DNA from: CAZGXM01 sp964529795 | GTDB lineage: Bacteria > Bacillota > JADQBR01 | Reading direction: 5' to 3' | Length of the DNA stretch: 39,379 nt | Assembly (NCBI GenBank): GCA_964529795.1 | Contig: CAZGXM010000018.1 | Span: forward strand, 1-39,379 | Shown here: positions 8,497-16,825 of the stretch, piece after piece | Layout: each line of letters starts with the position of its first letter | Position numbering within the stretch: position 1 is the stretch's first letter | The notes under the pieces: model-generated | Told to the model about the DNA's origin: nothing | Database searches by the model: none | The model's input: only the letters and a program-made list of their open reading frames with translations | Program-made: the position numbers and the translations under genes

Positions 8497-10047
8497 TTAA
8501 ACGGGAATGTTGCCATGTTTCTTGCCCGGCCTACCTTCGCGTTTCGTGATCAATGTTTCCAAAGCCTTGATGAGATTCGGACGGGTTTCCTTCGGTTCCA
8601 GCAGTACATCAACCAGGCCCCGGGACGCTGCCACATAGGGGTTGGCAAATCTCTCCCGGTACTCGTTGATTTTTTCCCGGCGAACTTCCGGCGGGTTTTC
8701 CGCCTCGGCAATTTCCTTGCGGAAAATGATGTTTGCGGCGCCCTCAGGACCCATAACAGCGATTTCCGCAGTGGGCCAGGCAAACACCTGGTCAGCACCC
8801 AGAGAACGGGCACACATGGCCAGATATGCACCGCCGTATGCTTTGCGCAAGATTAACGTAATCTTGGGTACTGTCGCTTCTGAATAGGCATACAAGAGTT
8901 TCGCCCCGTGGCGGATAATGCCGCCAAACTCCTGCTGGGTACCGGGCAGATACCCGGGTGTATCCACCAGCGTTAAAATGGGTATATTGAAGCTGTCACA
9001 AAAACGGATAAACCGTGATGCTTTATCTGAGGCATTGATATCCAGGCAGCCTGCCAGCATCCGCGCCTGGTTGGCGATGATACCCACGGACCGCCCGTTA
9101 AGTCTGGCAAAGCCCACTACCATGTTGGTGGCGTACATCTCCTGTACTTCAAAGAAGTCGCCGTTGTCCACAATGTTGGTGATCACTTCTCGCACGTCGT
9201 AAGGTTTGTTGGGGTCTGTGGGAACGATTTCGTTCAGGACCTCTTCGCAACGACCGATATCATCGTTATTTTCGCTTACCGGCGCTTCCTCCAGGTTGTT
9301 GCCGGGGATAAAACTTAACAGTTTCTTGATCTGCCGGATGCACTCATCCTCGGATGCGGCCCGGAAATGAGCGACACCGCTGGTGCGGTTGTGGGTCTTT
9401 GAACCGCCCAGTTCCTCGGCGGATACTTCCTCGCCGGTCACTGCCCTGATTACCTGGGGACCGGTGATAAACATCTGGCTGGTATTGTCCACCATGAAGA
9501 TGTAATCGGTAAGGGCAGGCGAGTAAACTGCGCCGCCGGCACAGGGTCCCATGACCACGGATAGCTGGGGTACGACACCGGATGCCAGGGTGTTGCGCTT
9601 GAAAATCTCACCATAACCGTTGAGCGCGTCCACTCCCTCCTGGATACGGGCGCCGCCGGAGTCGTTTATCCCTATTACTGGCGCCCCCATTTTTACCGCC
9701 AAATCCAGCACTTTGCAGATTTTTTTGGCGTGCATTTCTCCCAAAGTGCCGCCAATAACGGTAAAGTCCTGGGCAAAAACGTATACCAACCGGCCGTCTA
9801 CGGTCCCGTACCCGGTTACCACTCCTTCACCCGGCGCCTCCACTTTTTCCATGCCGAACTGGTTGCAGCGGTGGGTGACAAACTGGTCAATTTCCACAAA
9901 ACTGCCTTCATCCAGTAGCTTATTTAACCTCTCCCTGGCAGTCATTTTCCCCTTCTCATGCTGCTTGGCTGTTCTTTTTTCGCCGCCGCCCGCCAACACC
10001 TTTTCCTGCCGTTCTCTTAATTCTTTTAATTTATCTTCAAAAGACAT
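8497..10047 (-). CDS. mmdA: methylmalonyl-CoA decarboxylase alpha subunit (carboxyltransferase)
   Basis: 516 residues, the usual length for the MmdA/PccB/12S carboxyltransferase family. It has the tandem crotonase-like halves and the oxyanion glycines GPCAGGAVYSPALTD (N half) and LRKAYGGAYLAMC (C half). The C terminus KREGRPGKKHGNIPV is typical. It transfers the carboxyl group between methylmalonyl-CoA and biotin in the cytoplasm. Because OadB, OadG and a biotin carrier follow at once, I assign it to a Na+-translocating decarboxylase rather than a soluble propionyl-CoA carboxylase or transcarboxylase; no biotin carboxylase or 5S subunit is present. ATG follows TAGGAGGTGAGTAC. Confidence 0.94.
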   Translation of the reverse strand: MSFEDKLKELRERQEKVLAGGGEKRTAKQHEKGKMTARERLNKLLDEGSFVEIDQFVTHRCNQFGMEKVEAPGEGVVTGYGTVDGRLVYVFAQDFTVIGGTLGEMHAKKICKVLDLAVKMGAPVIGINDSGGARIQEGVDALNGYGEIFKRNTLASGVVPQLSVVMGPCAGGAVYSPALTDYIFMVDNTSQMFITGPQVIRAVTGEEVSAEELGGSKTHNRTSGVAHFRAASEDECIRQIKKLLSFIPGNNLEEAPVSENNDDIGRCEEVLNEIVPTDPNKPYDVREVITNIVDNGDFFEVQEMYATNMVVGFARLNGRSVGIIANQARMLAGCLDINASDKASRFIRFCDSFNIPILTLVDTPGYLPGTQQEFGGIIRHGAKLLYAYSEATVPKITLILRKAYGGAYLAMCARSLGADQVFAWPTAEIAVMGPEGAANIIFRKEIAEAENPPEVRREKINEYRERFANPYVAASRGLVDVLLEPKETRPNLIKALETLITKREGRPGKKHGNIPV

Positions 10048-10064
10048 GTACTCACCTCCTAGTC

Positions 10065-10463
10065 CTAGCGTTCACAGATTTCCACCAGCGTGCCAAAAGA
10101 AGCTTTGGGGTGAATGAAGGCAATTTTCGCCGCGCCGGCGCCTTTACGCGGTTTTTCGTCTATCAGGCGCACACCTTTTCCCTTCAATTCTGCCAGCGTT
10201 TTTTCAATATCATCCACCCGGAAGGCAATATGCTGGATTCCTTCCCCTTTGGCGGCAATGTGCTTGGCAATGGGTCCGTTGGGATCAGTGGATTGCAGCA
10301 GTTCCACCTCGCTGTCCCCGGTAGGGATAAAAGCAACTTTAACCTTTTGATCAGCAACTTCTTCTGTTTCCGTTACTTTCATTCCCAAAACTCCTTCGTA
10401 AAAAGCTTTTGCCGCTTCAATATCTTTTACGGCAATACCAACATGGTCAATCTTTTTTATCAA
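10065..10463 (-). CDS. mce: methylmalonyl-CoA epimerase
   Basis: A 132-residue member of the VOC (glyoxalase) fold. It interconverts (S)- and (R)-methylmalonyl-CoA, linking the decarboxylase to the mutase. Metal ligands are visible as the His in KIDHVGIAV near the start, the His in GIQHIAFRVDD, and the Glu in GTLVEICE at the C terminus. The first 27 codons of the longest frame lack a ribosome site. AAGGAGGG lies 7 nt before a TTG that gives the family-typical start (M)IKKIDHVG, so I use it. It lies 17 nt before the decarboxylase alpha gene. Confidence 0.94.
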   Translation of the reverse strand: MIKKIDHVGIAVKDIEAAKAFYEGVLGMKVTETEEVADQKVKVAFIPTGDSEVELLQSTDPNGPIAKHIAAKGEGIQHIAFRVDDIEKTLAELKGKGVRLIDEKPRKGAGAAKIAFIHPKASFGTLVEICER

Positions 10464-10573
10464 CGGTTTTCCCTCCTTCTTGAAAAAAATACACGTGTTA
10501 TTCGGACTTAAAACCATCCCTGTGTTATCACTTGAGCCAGACAAAAACCATTCGATAACCTTTTACAAACGGG

Positions 10574-10963
10574 TTAAACATGCCCCTTAATGAACCTGAC
10601 TATGTCCCTGGTTGATGCACCCGGTGTAAAAATTTCAGCAATTCCCGCTTCTTTCAGGTAGGGAATATCTTCTTCGGGAATAACTCCGCCGCCGACAACC
10701 AGGATGTCATTTGCACCCTTTTCCCGCAATAATTCCACTACCGGCGGGAACAGGTGCATGTGTGCTCCGGAGAGACTGCTGATACCGACTACCTGCACAT
10801 CTTCCTGGATAGCTGCTTCCGCTATTTGTTCCGGAGTTTGACGCAAACCGGTATAGATAACCTCCATACCGGCATCCCGCAATGTCCGGGCAATTACTTT
10901 TGCACCCCGGTCATGGCCGTCCAGGCCCGCCTTGGCAATTAAGACACGAATTGGTTTATCCAT
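10574..10963 (-). CDS. methylmalonyl-CoA mutase small subunit (B12-binding)
   Basis: 129 residues, equal to the C-terminal cobalamin-binding domain of methylmalonyl-CoA mutase as a separate chain. The lower-ligand signature D15-G-H17-D-R-G20 is intact, followed by SSLSGAH and VVGGGVIP. It binds adenosylcobalamin and works with the large subunit to interconvert (R)-methylmalonyl-CoA and succinyl-CoA. I chose the ATG nine bases after GGGAGG; a TTG two codons earlier is too close to that site. Two-chain mutases of this kind occur in Pelotomaculum and in archaea. The 110-nt gap to the epimerase holds only a palindromic ACACGTGT near 10491. Confidence 0.95.
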   Translation of the reverse strand: MDKPIRVLIAKAGLDGHDRGAKVIARTLRDAGMEVIYTGLRQTPEQIAEAAIQEDVQVVGISSLSGAHMHLFPPVVELLREKGANDILVVGGGVIPEEDIPYLKEAGIAEIFTPGASTRDIVRFIKGHV

Positions 10964-10979
10964 TCTCAAATCCCTCCCC

Positions 10980-12659
10980 TTAGATTACTACCTGCTGCTG
11001 GTACTCGCCAAATACTTCCCGCAGCACCCCGCAGATTTCACCTAGTGTGGCATAGGCTGTTACTGCATCGATGATATAAGGCATGAGATTATTGTCAGAC
11101 TGGGCAGCGTTGCGCAGTGCTTTCAGTGTTTCCGCCACTGCCTTGGGGTTGCGCTCCTTGCGTACCTGTTCAATCTTCTCACATTGTCTTTGGGCAACTG
11201 CCGGGTCCACTTTTAACAGGCCGGTAGGGGTATCTTCCTTCATCCGGTATTGATTTACCCCGATCACTACTGTATCCCCGCTTTCAATTTGCTGCATGTA
11301 TTCATAGGCGCTTTCCTGGATTTCTTTCTGCACAAACCCCTTTTCAATGGCCTTGGGAGCTCCGCCCAGCTCGTCAATCTGCTCAATATACTGCCACACC
11401 TTTTCTTCCAAATTATTGGTCAGTTTTTCCACATAGAAGGAACCGCCCAAGGGGTCCACCGTGTCAGTAACACCGATTTCGTGGGCAATTACCTGCTGGG
11501 TCCTCAGGGCTATCAACACCGCGTGTTCACCGGGCAAAGCCAGGGCTTCATCTTTGGAATTGGTGTGCAAGGACTGGGTACCACCCAAAACGGCGCTTAA
11601 TGCCTGGAAGGCAACTCTCATGATATTGACATCAGGCTGCTGGGCAGTTAAGGTTACCCCGGCAGTCTGGGTATGGAAACGCAGCATCATCGATTTCTCG
11701 TTTTTCGCACCGAAGCGTTCCTTCATGATTTTGGCCCATACCCGGCGCGCCGCCCTGAACTTGGCAATTTCCTCAAAGAAGTTCAGGTGAGCATTAAAGA
11801 AGAAAGATAACCGCGGCGCAAACTTGTCAACGTCCAACCCGGCGTCAATGGCTGCCTGAACGTAGGCAATACCATCCGCCAGAGTAAAGGCAATTTCCTG
11901 GGCAGCGGTGGCTCCCGCTTCCCGGATGTGATAGCCGCTGATGCTGATAGTATTCCAGTTCGGCACATTTTTGGAACAGTATTCAAAAATATCCGTAATC
12001 AATCTCATGGAAGGCTCCGGCGGGAAGATATAAGTTCCCCGGGCAACATATTCTTTGAGAATATCATTCTGGATGGTGCCGGACAGTTTGTCGGCAGTTA
12101 CTCCCTGCTTTTCGGCGACGGCAATGTACATGGCCAAAATTACCGCTGCCGGTGCGTTAATGGTCATGGATGTACTTACCTTATCCAGGGGAATGCCGTC
12201 TAAAAGGATTTCCATGTCCTTTAGCGAATCAATGGCCACCCCTACTTTGCCCACTTCTCCCCGGGCCAGGGAATGGTCGGAATCATAACCGATCTGGGTG
12301 GGCAGGTCAAAGGCCACACTTAAACCTGTCTGTCCCTGCTCCAACAGGTACTGGAAACGCTGGTTGGTTTCCTCCGCGGTGCCAAAACCTGCGTACTGGC
12401 GCATGGTCCAGAAACGCCCCCGGTACATGGTGGGCTGGACACCACGGGTATAGGGATAGTGCCCGGGCATACCCAAATCCCTTTGATAGTCAAAGTCTGC
12501 CAACTGGTCCGGCGTATACAGCCTTTCGACAGGAATACCGGAATCCGTCTCGAATTTTTCCTTACGCTCGGGGAAACGACTGATAGTCCTGTTAACAGTG
12601 GTTTCCTCCCAAGCAGCCTTATCCTGTTTCACCTGTTCCAGGAGTTTCTTGTCATACAT
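10980..12659 (-). CDS. methylmalonyl-CoA mutase large subunit (catalytic TIM barrel)
   Basis: 559 residues of the acyl-CoA mutase N-terminal family. Visible segments are TMRQYAGFGTAEETNQRF near residue 90, GLSVAFDLPTQIGYDSDH, the active-site region RFHTQTAGVTLTAQQP, and DPLGGSFYVEKLT. With the small subunit it carries out the radical rearrangement between methylmalonyl-CoA and succinyl-CoA. I start at the ATG 7 nt after GGAGGT; 22 upstream codons of open frame have no ribosome site and unusual composition. The small subunit begins 16 nt downstream. Isobutyryl-CoA mutase is the main alternative, but the epimerase, decarboxylase and sucCD neighbours make methylmalonyl-CoA the clear substrate. 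Confidence 0.95.
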   Translation of the reverse strand: MYDKKLLEQVKQDKAAWEETTVNRTISRFPERKEKFETDSGIPVERLYTPDQLADFDYQRDLGMPGHYPYTRGVQPTMYRGRFWTMRQYAGFGTAEETNQRFQYLLEQGQTGLSVAFDLPTQIGYDSDHSLARGEVGKVGVAIDSLKDMEILLDGIPLDKVSTSMTINAPAAVILAMYIAVAEKQGVTADKLSGTIQNDILKEYVARGTYIFPPEPSMRLITDIFEYCSKNVPNWNTISISGYHIREAGATAAQEIAFTLADGIAYVQAAIDAGLDVDKFAPRLSFFFNAHLNFFEEIAKFRAARRVWAKIMKERFGAKNEKSMMLRFHTQTAGVTLTAQQPDVNIMRVAFQALSAVLGGTQSLHTNSKDEALALPGEHAVLIALRTQQVIAHEIGVTDTVDPLGGSFYVEKLTNNLEEKVWQYIEQIDELGGAPKAIEKGFVQKEIQESAYEYMQQIESGDTVVIGVNQYRMKEDTPTGLLKVDPAVAQRQCEKIEQVRKERNPKAVAETLKALRNAAQSDNNLMPYIIDAVTAYATLGEICGVLREVFGEYQQQVVI

Positions 12660-12775
12660 GTTTGCCACCTCCATAGTCGCAGTGCGGGGTGAGAAGTTCG
12701 GAGTGCGAAAACAGGCTGTAACCACTCACCTCGTTTATTACACTTGAGTTGAAAATTCACGTCCAGGAATTTAAC

Positions 12776-13642
12776 TTATAGTACTTCCGACAGCAGTTGC
12801 GGCACCTGGAAGGGCAGTTCCGCCACCCTGACACCGGCCGCAGACAGGGCCTTAACCTTACCCGCAAATGTTCCTTTTCCTCTTTCGATAATGGCGCCGG
12901 CATGGCCCATCCGTTTGCCGGGCGGGGCGCTTTTGCCAGCCAGGTAAGCAACCACAGGCTTGGAAATGTTGTCCTTGATGAATTCTGCCGCCTCCTCTTC
13001 GGCGCTGCCGCCAATTTCACCCACCATTACCACTGCTTTGGTCTCCGGGTCCTCTTCAAAGCGTTTTAACACATCAATAAAACTCAGGCCCACTACCCGG
13101 TCGCCGCCCAAGCCTACTACGGTACTGGTACCCATCCTGGCAGCGGTCAGGTTGCCAACAATTTCGTAACTGAGGGTGCCGCTGCGGGCGACAACGCCTA
13201 CATTGCCGGGAATGAAGAATTGGTTGGGCATGATACCGATTTTGCATTTACCGGAAGAAACTACACCAAAAGTGTTCGGTCCCACCACGGTCGCCCCTTG
13301 TTCCCTGGCAAAAGCCATAATTTCCATGGCATCATGCACAGGGATATGTTCCGTAATACAAACCACTACCTTGATACCGGCATCCAGCGCCTCAAGAGCT
13401 GCATCCCTGGCAAACGGTGCCGGAATAAAGAGAATTGACGCATCAATTTTATGTTCACTTACTGCCGCTCTCACAGTGTTGTACACCGGTCTGCCTTCCA
13501 CGGTTTGCCCGCCTTTGCCAGGCGAAACGCCGGCAACAACATCCGTACCGTAAGCCAGCATTTGTTTGCTATGAAATGAACCCTGGTTGCCTGTCATACC
13601 CTGAACAAGCACCTTGGTATTTTTATCAATAAATATTGCCAT
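12776..13642 (-). CDS. sucD: succinyl-CoA synthetase alpha subunit
   Basis: 288 residues. The CoA-binding Rossmann domain starts VLVQGMTGNQGSFHS. The phosphohistidine is in GKRMGHAGAI near residue 243. It makes succinate and ATP (or GTP) from succinyl-CoA, the substrate-level phosphorylation step of propionate oxidation. The usual GPNCPG loop reads GPNTFG here, a conservative oddity. ATG follows GGGAGGGATAAAA and the gene starts 12 nt after sucC. A 116-nt gap separates it from the mutase; I see no convincing promoter there. Confidence 0.95.
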   Translation of the reverse strand: MAIFIDKNTKVLVQGMTGNQGSFHSKQMLAYGTDVVAGVSPGKGGQTVEGRPVYNTVRAAVSEHKIDASILFIPAPFARDAALEALDAGIKVVVCITEHIPVHDAMEIMAFAREQGATVVGPNTFGVVSSGKCKIGIMPNQFFIPGNVGVVARSGTLSYEIVGNLTAARMGTSTVVGLGGDRVVGLSFIDVLKRFEEDPETKAVVMVGEIGGSAEEEAAEFIKDNISKPVVAYLAGKSAPPGKRMGHAGAIIERGKGTFAGKVKALSAAGVRVAELPFQVPQLLSEVL

Positions 13643-13654
13643 TTTTATCCCTCC

Positions 13655-14761
13655 CTACTGGTTTGCCAACCTGACAGCCGCCCGGGCAGCTTCATCCATG
13701 GTCCTGAAAGCCTCAATGCCGTGGTCTTTTAGTATCTGCACACCCTTGTCCTCATTGGTACCTACCAGGCGGATAACAACAGGAACAGGAATTTCCCGCT
13801 GCTTTTTCACTGTCACAAAGGCATTGGCCACATCGTCACAGCGAGTAATGCCACCAAAAATATTGATCAATATGGCTTTGGGATTGGTGGACAGCAGAAT
13901 CTCCAGCGCCTTGGCCGTGGCTTCCACACCGGCGCCGCCGCCGGCATCCAGGAAGTTGGCGGGCTTACCGCCATAATGCTGGATGATATCCAACGTGGCC
14001 ATGGTTATCCCGGCCCCGTTGGCCATTATGGCAATATTGCCGGCCAGCTCCACATAGGACAGCCCCAGTGCATGGGCCCTCTGTTCCGCTTCCGTCCGTT
14101 CTTCAACCTTTGGCAGGTCTTTATGACGGTAGAGTGCGTCGTCATCAATGGTCACCTTGGCATCGGCGGCAATCAATTTACCACCGGCCAAGACCAAGGG
14201 GTTAATTTCCACCAATTCGGCATCCAACTGTTTAAAGGCTCTGTAAAGATTAACCAGTATTTTCGTAAACTGTCTGGCGTGATCACCGCTTAATCCCAGT
14301 CTTTCCGCAACATCCCTGCCCAAATAGGGCTGAACGCCGACACGGAGGTTGACTTCCCGGCGGACCATTTTATCTTCCGGTACCTCTTCGATATCCATAC
14401 CGCCCTCGGCAGAAGCCAAAATGACCGGCTTTTTCCTGGCAGCGTCCAGTGTTATGGCCAGGTAATACTCCTTTTCAATAGGTAACTTTTCTTCCACCAG
14501 CACCTTTTCTACTGTAAATCCTCTCAACTGCGTCCCCAAGAGTTCAACCGCCGCCTCTTTGGCCCGGGCGCTGCCGGAAACAAATTTTATCCCTCCGGCT
14601 TTACCCCTTTTGCCGGTCAGTATCTGGGATTTAATAACGGCTTCCGGCAATTCCGCCGCCTTTTCCGCCGCTTCCTCAGGCGTACTTGCCACCCCACCCC
14701 GGGGAATGGGAATGTCATACTTGGCAAACAATTCTTTACCCATGTATTCAAACAATTTCAA
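13655..14761 (-). CDS. sucC: succinyl-CoA synthetase beta subunit
   Basis: 368 residues, slightly shorter than the usual 385. The ATP-grasp domain comes first (MKLFEYMGKELFAKYDIPIP at the start, a KSQILTGKRGKAGGIKF nucleotide-binding region), with the metal-site motif LVEINPLVL near residue 195. The CoA-ligase domain follows, with NFLDAGGGA and NIFGGITRCD. It forms the heterodimer with SucD. The start is TTG, eight bases after GAGGAGG. Upstream a possible 19-codon leader frame ends across this start (TTGA overlap), so translation may be coupled. It is the first enzyme gene after the sigma-54 regulator. Confidence 0.95.
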   Translation of the reverse strand: MKLFEYMGKELFAKYDIPIPRGGVASTPEEAAEKAAELPEAVIKSQILTGKRGKAGGIKFVSGSARAKEAAVELLGTQLRGFTVEKVLVEEKLPIEKEYYLAITLDAARKKPVILASAEGGMDIEEVPEDKMVRREVNLRVGVQPYLGRDVAERLGLSGDHARQFTKILVNLYRAFKQLDAELVEINPLVLAGGKLIAADAKVTIDDDALYRHKDLPKVEERTEAEQRAHALGLSYVELAGNIAIMANGAGITMATLDIIQHYGGKPANFLDAGGGAGVEATAKALEILLSTNPKAILINIFGGITRCDDVANAFVTVKKQREIPVPVVIRLVGTNEDKGVQILKDHGIEAFRTMDEAARAAVRLANQ

Positions 14762-14817
14762 GATTTATCCCTCCTCAGGTAATTTAATTTTGAAAAAAGT
14801 AAAAGTAAAGATTTCAT
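14758..14817 (-). CDS. possible leader peptide (19 aa) coupled to sucC
   Basis: A short frame, ATG at 14817 to TGA at 14758, encodes a Leu/Lys-rich peptide beginning MKSLLLLF. GGAAGGAGGG ends only 2 nt before the ATG, so spacing is short for the core but acceptable if GGAAGG is used. Its stop overlaps the TTG start of sucC, which carries its own GAGGAGG inside this frame. This could be a translational coupler or a chance frame. Confidence 0.3.
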   Translation of the reverse strand: MKSLLLLFSKLNYLRRDKS

Positions 14818-14900
14818 AACCCTCCTTCCCAAACTTATAATCTTTCTAATAATTATAAATCGCTGAAAACACAAAAAAAAGACTTCAACATCGTATCCAG

Positions 14901-16604
14901 TTATCCCAGGTTAGCCCGGTATTTTTTTAGTTTATTATACAGGGTAGCCAGGGAAATATTCAGCGCCTGCGCCGCCTTTTTCTTTCCCTCCAAACTTTCA
15001 CCGTAACGAGCCATAGCGGCCTTGAGCATCAACTGCTCCATCTTATCCAGCGGCATTATTTCGGTGAACTTGTTGCCACTGAGAGAATCAAACTGGCAAA
15101 TATATTGGGATAGCTGGTGGTGGGTAAGGATATCATCTTCCACTACCACCATGGCACGCTCAAGTACGTTTTCCAGTTCACGTACGTTGCCCGGCCAATC
15201 GTAGTTGACCAGCAGCTGCAGTGCTTCCGAAGATACTCCCTTGACCCTTTTGCCCAGCTTGCGGTTGAATTTGATAATTAAATGCTCCGTAAGCACGGGA
15301 ATATCTTCTTTACGTTCCCGCAGTGGCGGTACTGACAGTTCCACCACGTTCAGGCGGTAATACAGGTCTTCACGGAAAGTCCCCTTCCGCACCATGGCTC
15401 TTAAATCCCGGTTGGTCGCGGCAATAAAGCGTACATCCACCTTGATGGTCTGGGTGCCACCGACCCGTTCAAATTCCATATCCTGAATAACCCGCAGTAA
15501 TTTGGCCTGTAAAAACAGGTTCATGTCGCCGATTTCATCCAGGAACAAAGTACCGCCGTTGGCCAGTTCAACTTTGCCCAATTTTGTACGCACCGCACCG
15601 GTAAACGCACCCTTCTCGTGACCAAAAAATTCGCTTTCCAGCAAACTTTCCGGTATGGCGGCGCAGTTAACTTTGATGAACGGCTTATCCCGCCTGGTGC
15701 TGCTCTGGTGAATTGCATGGGCGTAAAGCTCTTTGCCGGTGCCGCTTTCCCCGGTAATTAAAACCGTTGAATCGCTGCGCGCGGCTTTTTTGGCCATTTC
15801 CACCGTGGCGCGAAAGGTTTTGCTACGTCCAATCAAGTCATCAAAGGTATACTTGCTGCCGGTAATCTGGCCAATACGGGCATAAAGGTTTTCAATAATA
15901 GTATTTGATTTTTGCAGCTCTTCCATTAGTTTAATAATGTCCGTTATGGGCTGGAAAACAACTACCGCTCCCTCGATCTTGCCGTCCACAAAAATGGGTG
16001 CAGAATTAGAGATAACTTCCACACCGGACCCACCCACCTTGGTGCGATGCCCTTGAACGGTTTTTTGGGAGACCAGGCTTTGAGCCAGAGCGCCGTGAGG
16101 TGAAACTTCAAAAATATTCTTATTGATTCGTTGGCCCTCGGGAATACCGGTTACCCTGGCAAAAGCGGGGTTCACGTATTTAATCACCCCATTATTATCA
16201 GCCACTTCTATGGCTTCCTGGACAGAATTGAGAATGGTTTCCAATTCTCCTTTAAGCCTTTTGAATTCCAACAGTTCTTCCTTCTCCTCCAACAGGGATA
16301 CAAAAAGTTTGGCGGCCTGTGCTTCAATCACTGCAATATGGGGCGCTTTGAGCCTGTGAATTTTCACCTGTACTTCCCGGCTGTTGGTAGCTTCAAAAAT
16401 CACGTCAAGGTTTTCTTTCTGCAATAGTTTCTCCAACTCCGTGGTAACAAAAATACCCTCTTTTTTTGCCATGGCAATGGTGGGTGCGTTGGGATTGGTG
16501 TCACAGACACCGACAATTTTCACTTTTTTCATCTCTTTCAGCATCCGAAAAATAGCATTACCACCCTTGCCGGCACCCACCAGTCCCACGTAGAACGGTT
16601 CCAC
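14901..16604 (-). CDS. sigma-54-dependent regulator: Rossmann - PAS - AAA+ - Fis HTH
   Basis: 567 residues. The N terminus (1-100) is a dinucleotide-binding-like domain: GLVGAGKGGNAIFRM gives GxGxxG, and VCDTNPNAP places an Asp after strand 2. A PAS domain follows (about 112-225; LNSVQEAIEVADNNGVI, YVNPAFARVTG). The sigma-54 AAA+ domain (about 252-480) has Walker A GESGTGKE, the sigma-54 loop GAFTGA and Walker B LFLDEIGDM. The C-terminal Fis-type helix-turn-helix is AAQALNISLATLYNKLKKY. It should activate sigma-54 promoters such as the one at 6227-6243 in response to a nucleotide or small-molecule signal. Start choice: GAGAGG then 6 nt then GTG. ATG two codons earlier (16610) and TTG at 16628 are alternatives. 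It recalls the regulator heading the Pelotomaculum mmc cluster. Confidence 0.9.
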   Translation of the reverse strand: MEPFYVGLVGAGKGGNAIFRMLKEMKKVKIVGVCDTNPNAPTIAMAKKEGIFVTTELEKLLQKENLDVIFEATNSREVQVKIHRLKAPHIAVIEAQAAKLFVSLLEEKEELLEFKRLKGELETILNSVQEAIEVADNNGVIKYVNPAFARVTGIPEGQRINKNIFEVSPHGALAQSLVSQKTVQGHRTKVGGSGVEVISNSAPIFVDGKIEGAVVVFQPITDIIKLMEELQKSNTIIENLYARIGQITGSKYTFDDLIGRSKTFRATVEMAKKAARSDSTVLITGESGTGKELYAHAIHQSSTRRDKPFIKVNCAAIPESLLESEFFGHEKGAFTGAVRTKLGKVELANGGTLFLDEIGDMNLFLQAKLLRVIQDMEFERVGGTQTIKVDVRFIAATNRDLRAMVRKGTFREDLYYRLNVVELSVPPLRERKEDIPVLTEHLIIKFNRKLGKRVKGVSSEALQLLVNYDWPGNVRELENVLERAMVVVEDDILTHHQLSQYICQFDSLSGNKFTEIMPLDKMEQLMLKAAMARYGESLEGKKKAAQALNISLATLYNKLKKYRANLG

Positions 16605-16667
16605 ATTCATCCTCTCCCCGGTGTTCAAGAATTTAGGTCATTTGGTATTATAATTATAAAGGAACAC

Positions 16668-16745
16668 GTATACTTATTAGAAATTTCGTAATAATTAGAA
16701 GGATTCCTGCTGGGAAATAAAATTTTTTCAAGTATACAGGTATAC
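16668..16745. promoter_or_regulatory. upstream region of the sigma-54 regulator gene with repeated GTATAC and TTAGAA
   Basis: GTATAC palindromes occur at 16668-16673, 16732-16737 and 16740-16745. TTATTAGAA lies at 16674-16682 and AATTAGAA at 16693-16700. On the minus strand a TATAAT lies between these and the regulator start, without a good -35. The arrangement suggests a regulated promoter, possibly autoregulated, but no sigma-54 signature (GG-N10-GC) is present here. Confidence 0.3.
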
Positions 16746-16768
16746 AATATGCGTGTCCCCCGGTTGCA

Positions 16769-16805
16769 ACAAGGCCGCCGCTACAAGCAGTACCGCCGGC
16801 CTTGT
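16769..16805 (-). terminator. hairpin downstream of the adenosylhomocysteinase gene
   Basis: A 9-bp perfect inverted repeat, ACAAGGCCG / CGGCCTTGT, with a 19-nt loop that can pair further. It begins 21 nt after the ahcY stop. The minus-strand tail (TGCAACCGGGG) lacks a U-tract, so this may be an mRNA 3' stabilising hairpin or a weak terminator. Confidence 0.4.
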
Positions 16806-16825
16806 GCTGTCCGTAAGCAAACAGG

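Noticed and set aside
10486..10502. Terminator at the ACACGTGT palindrome between epimerase and mutase small subunit
   Set aside because: The palindrome has no loop and lies upstream of the epimerase start next to its ribosome site; genes on both sides belong to one pathway.
12660..12725. N-terminal extension of the mutase large subunit
   Set aside because: The 22 extra codons have no ribosome site, whereas GGAGGT lies 7 nt before the internal ATG.
14762..14900. Second sigma-54 promoter upstream of sucC
   Set aside because: No GG-N10-GC pair was found on the minus strand in this gap; only AT-rich TATAAT-like elements are seen.
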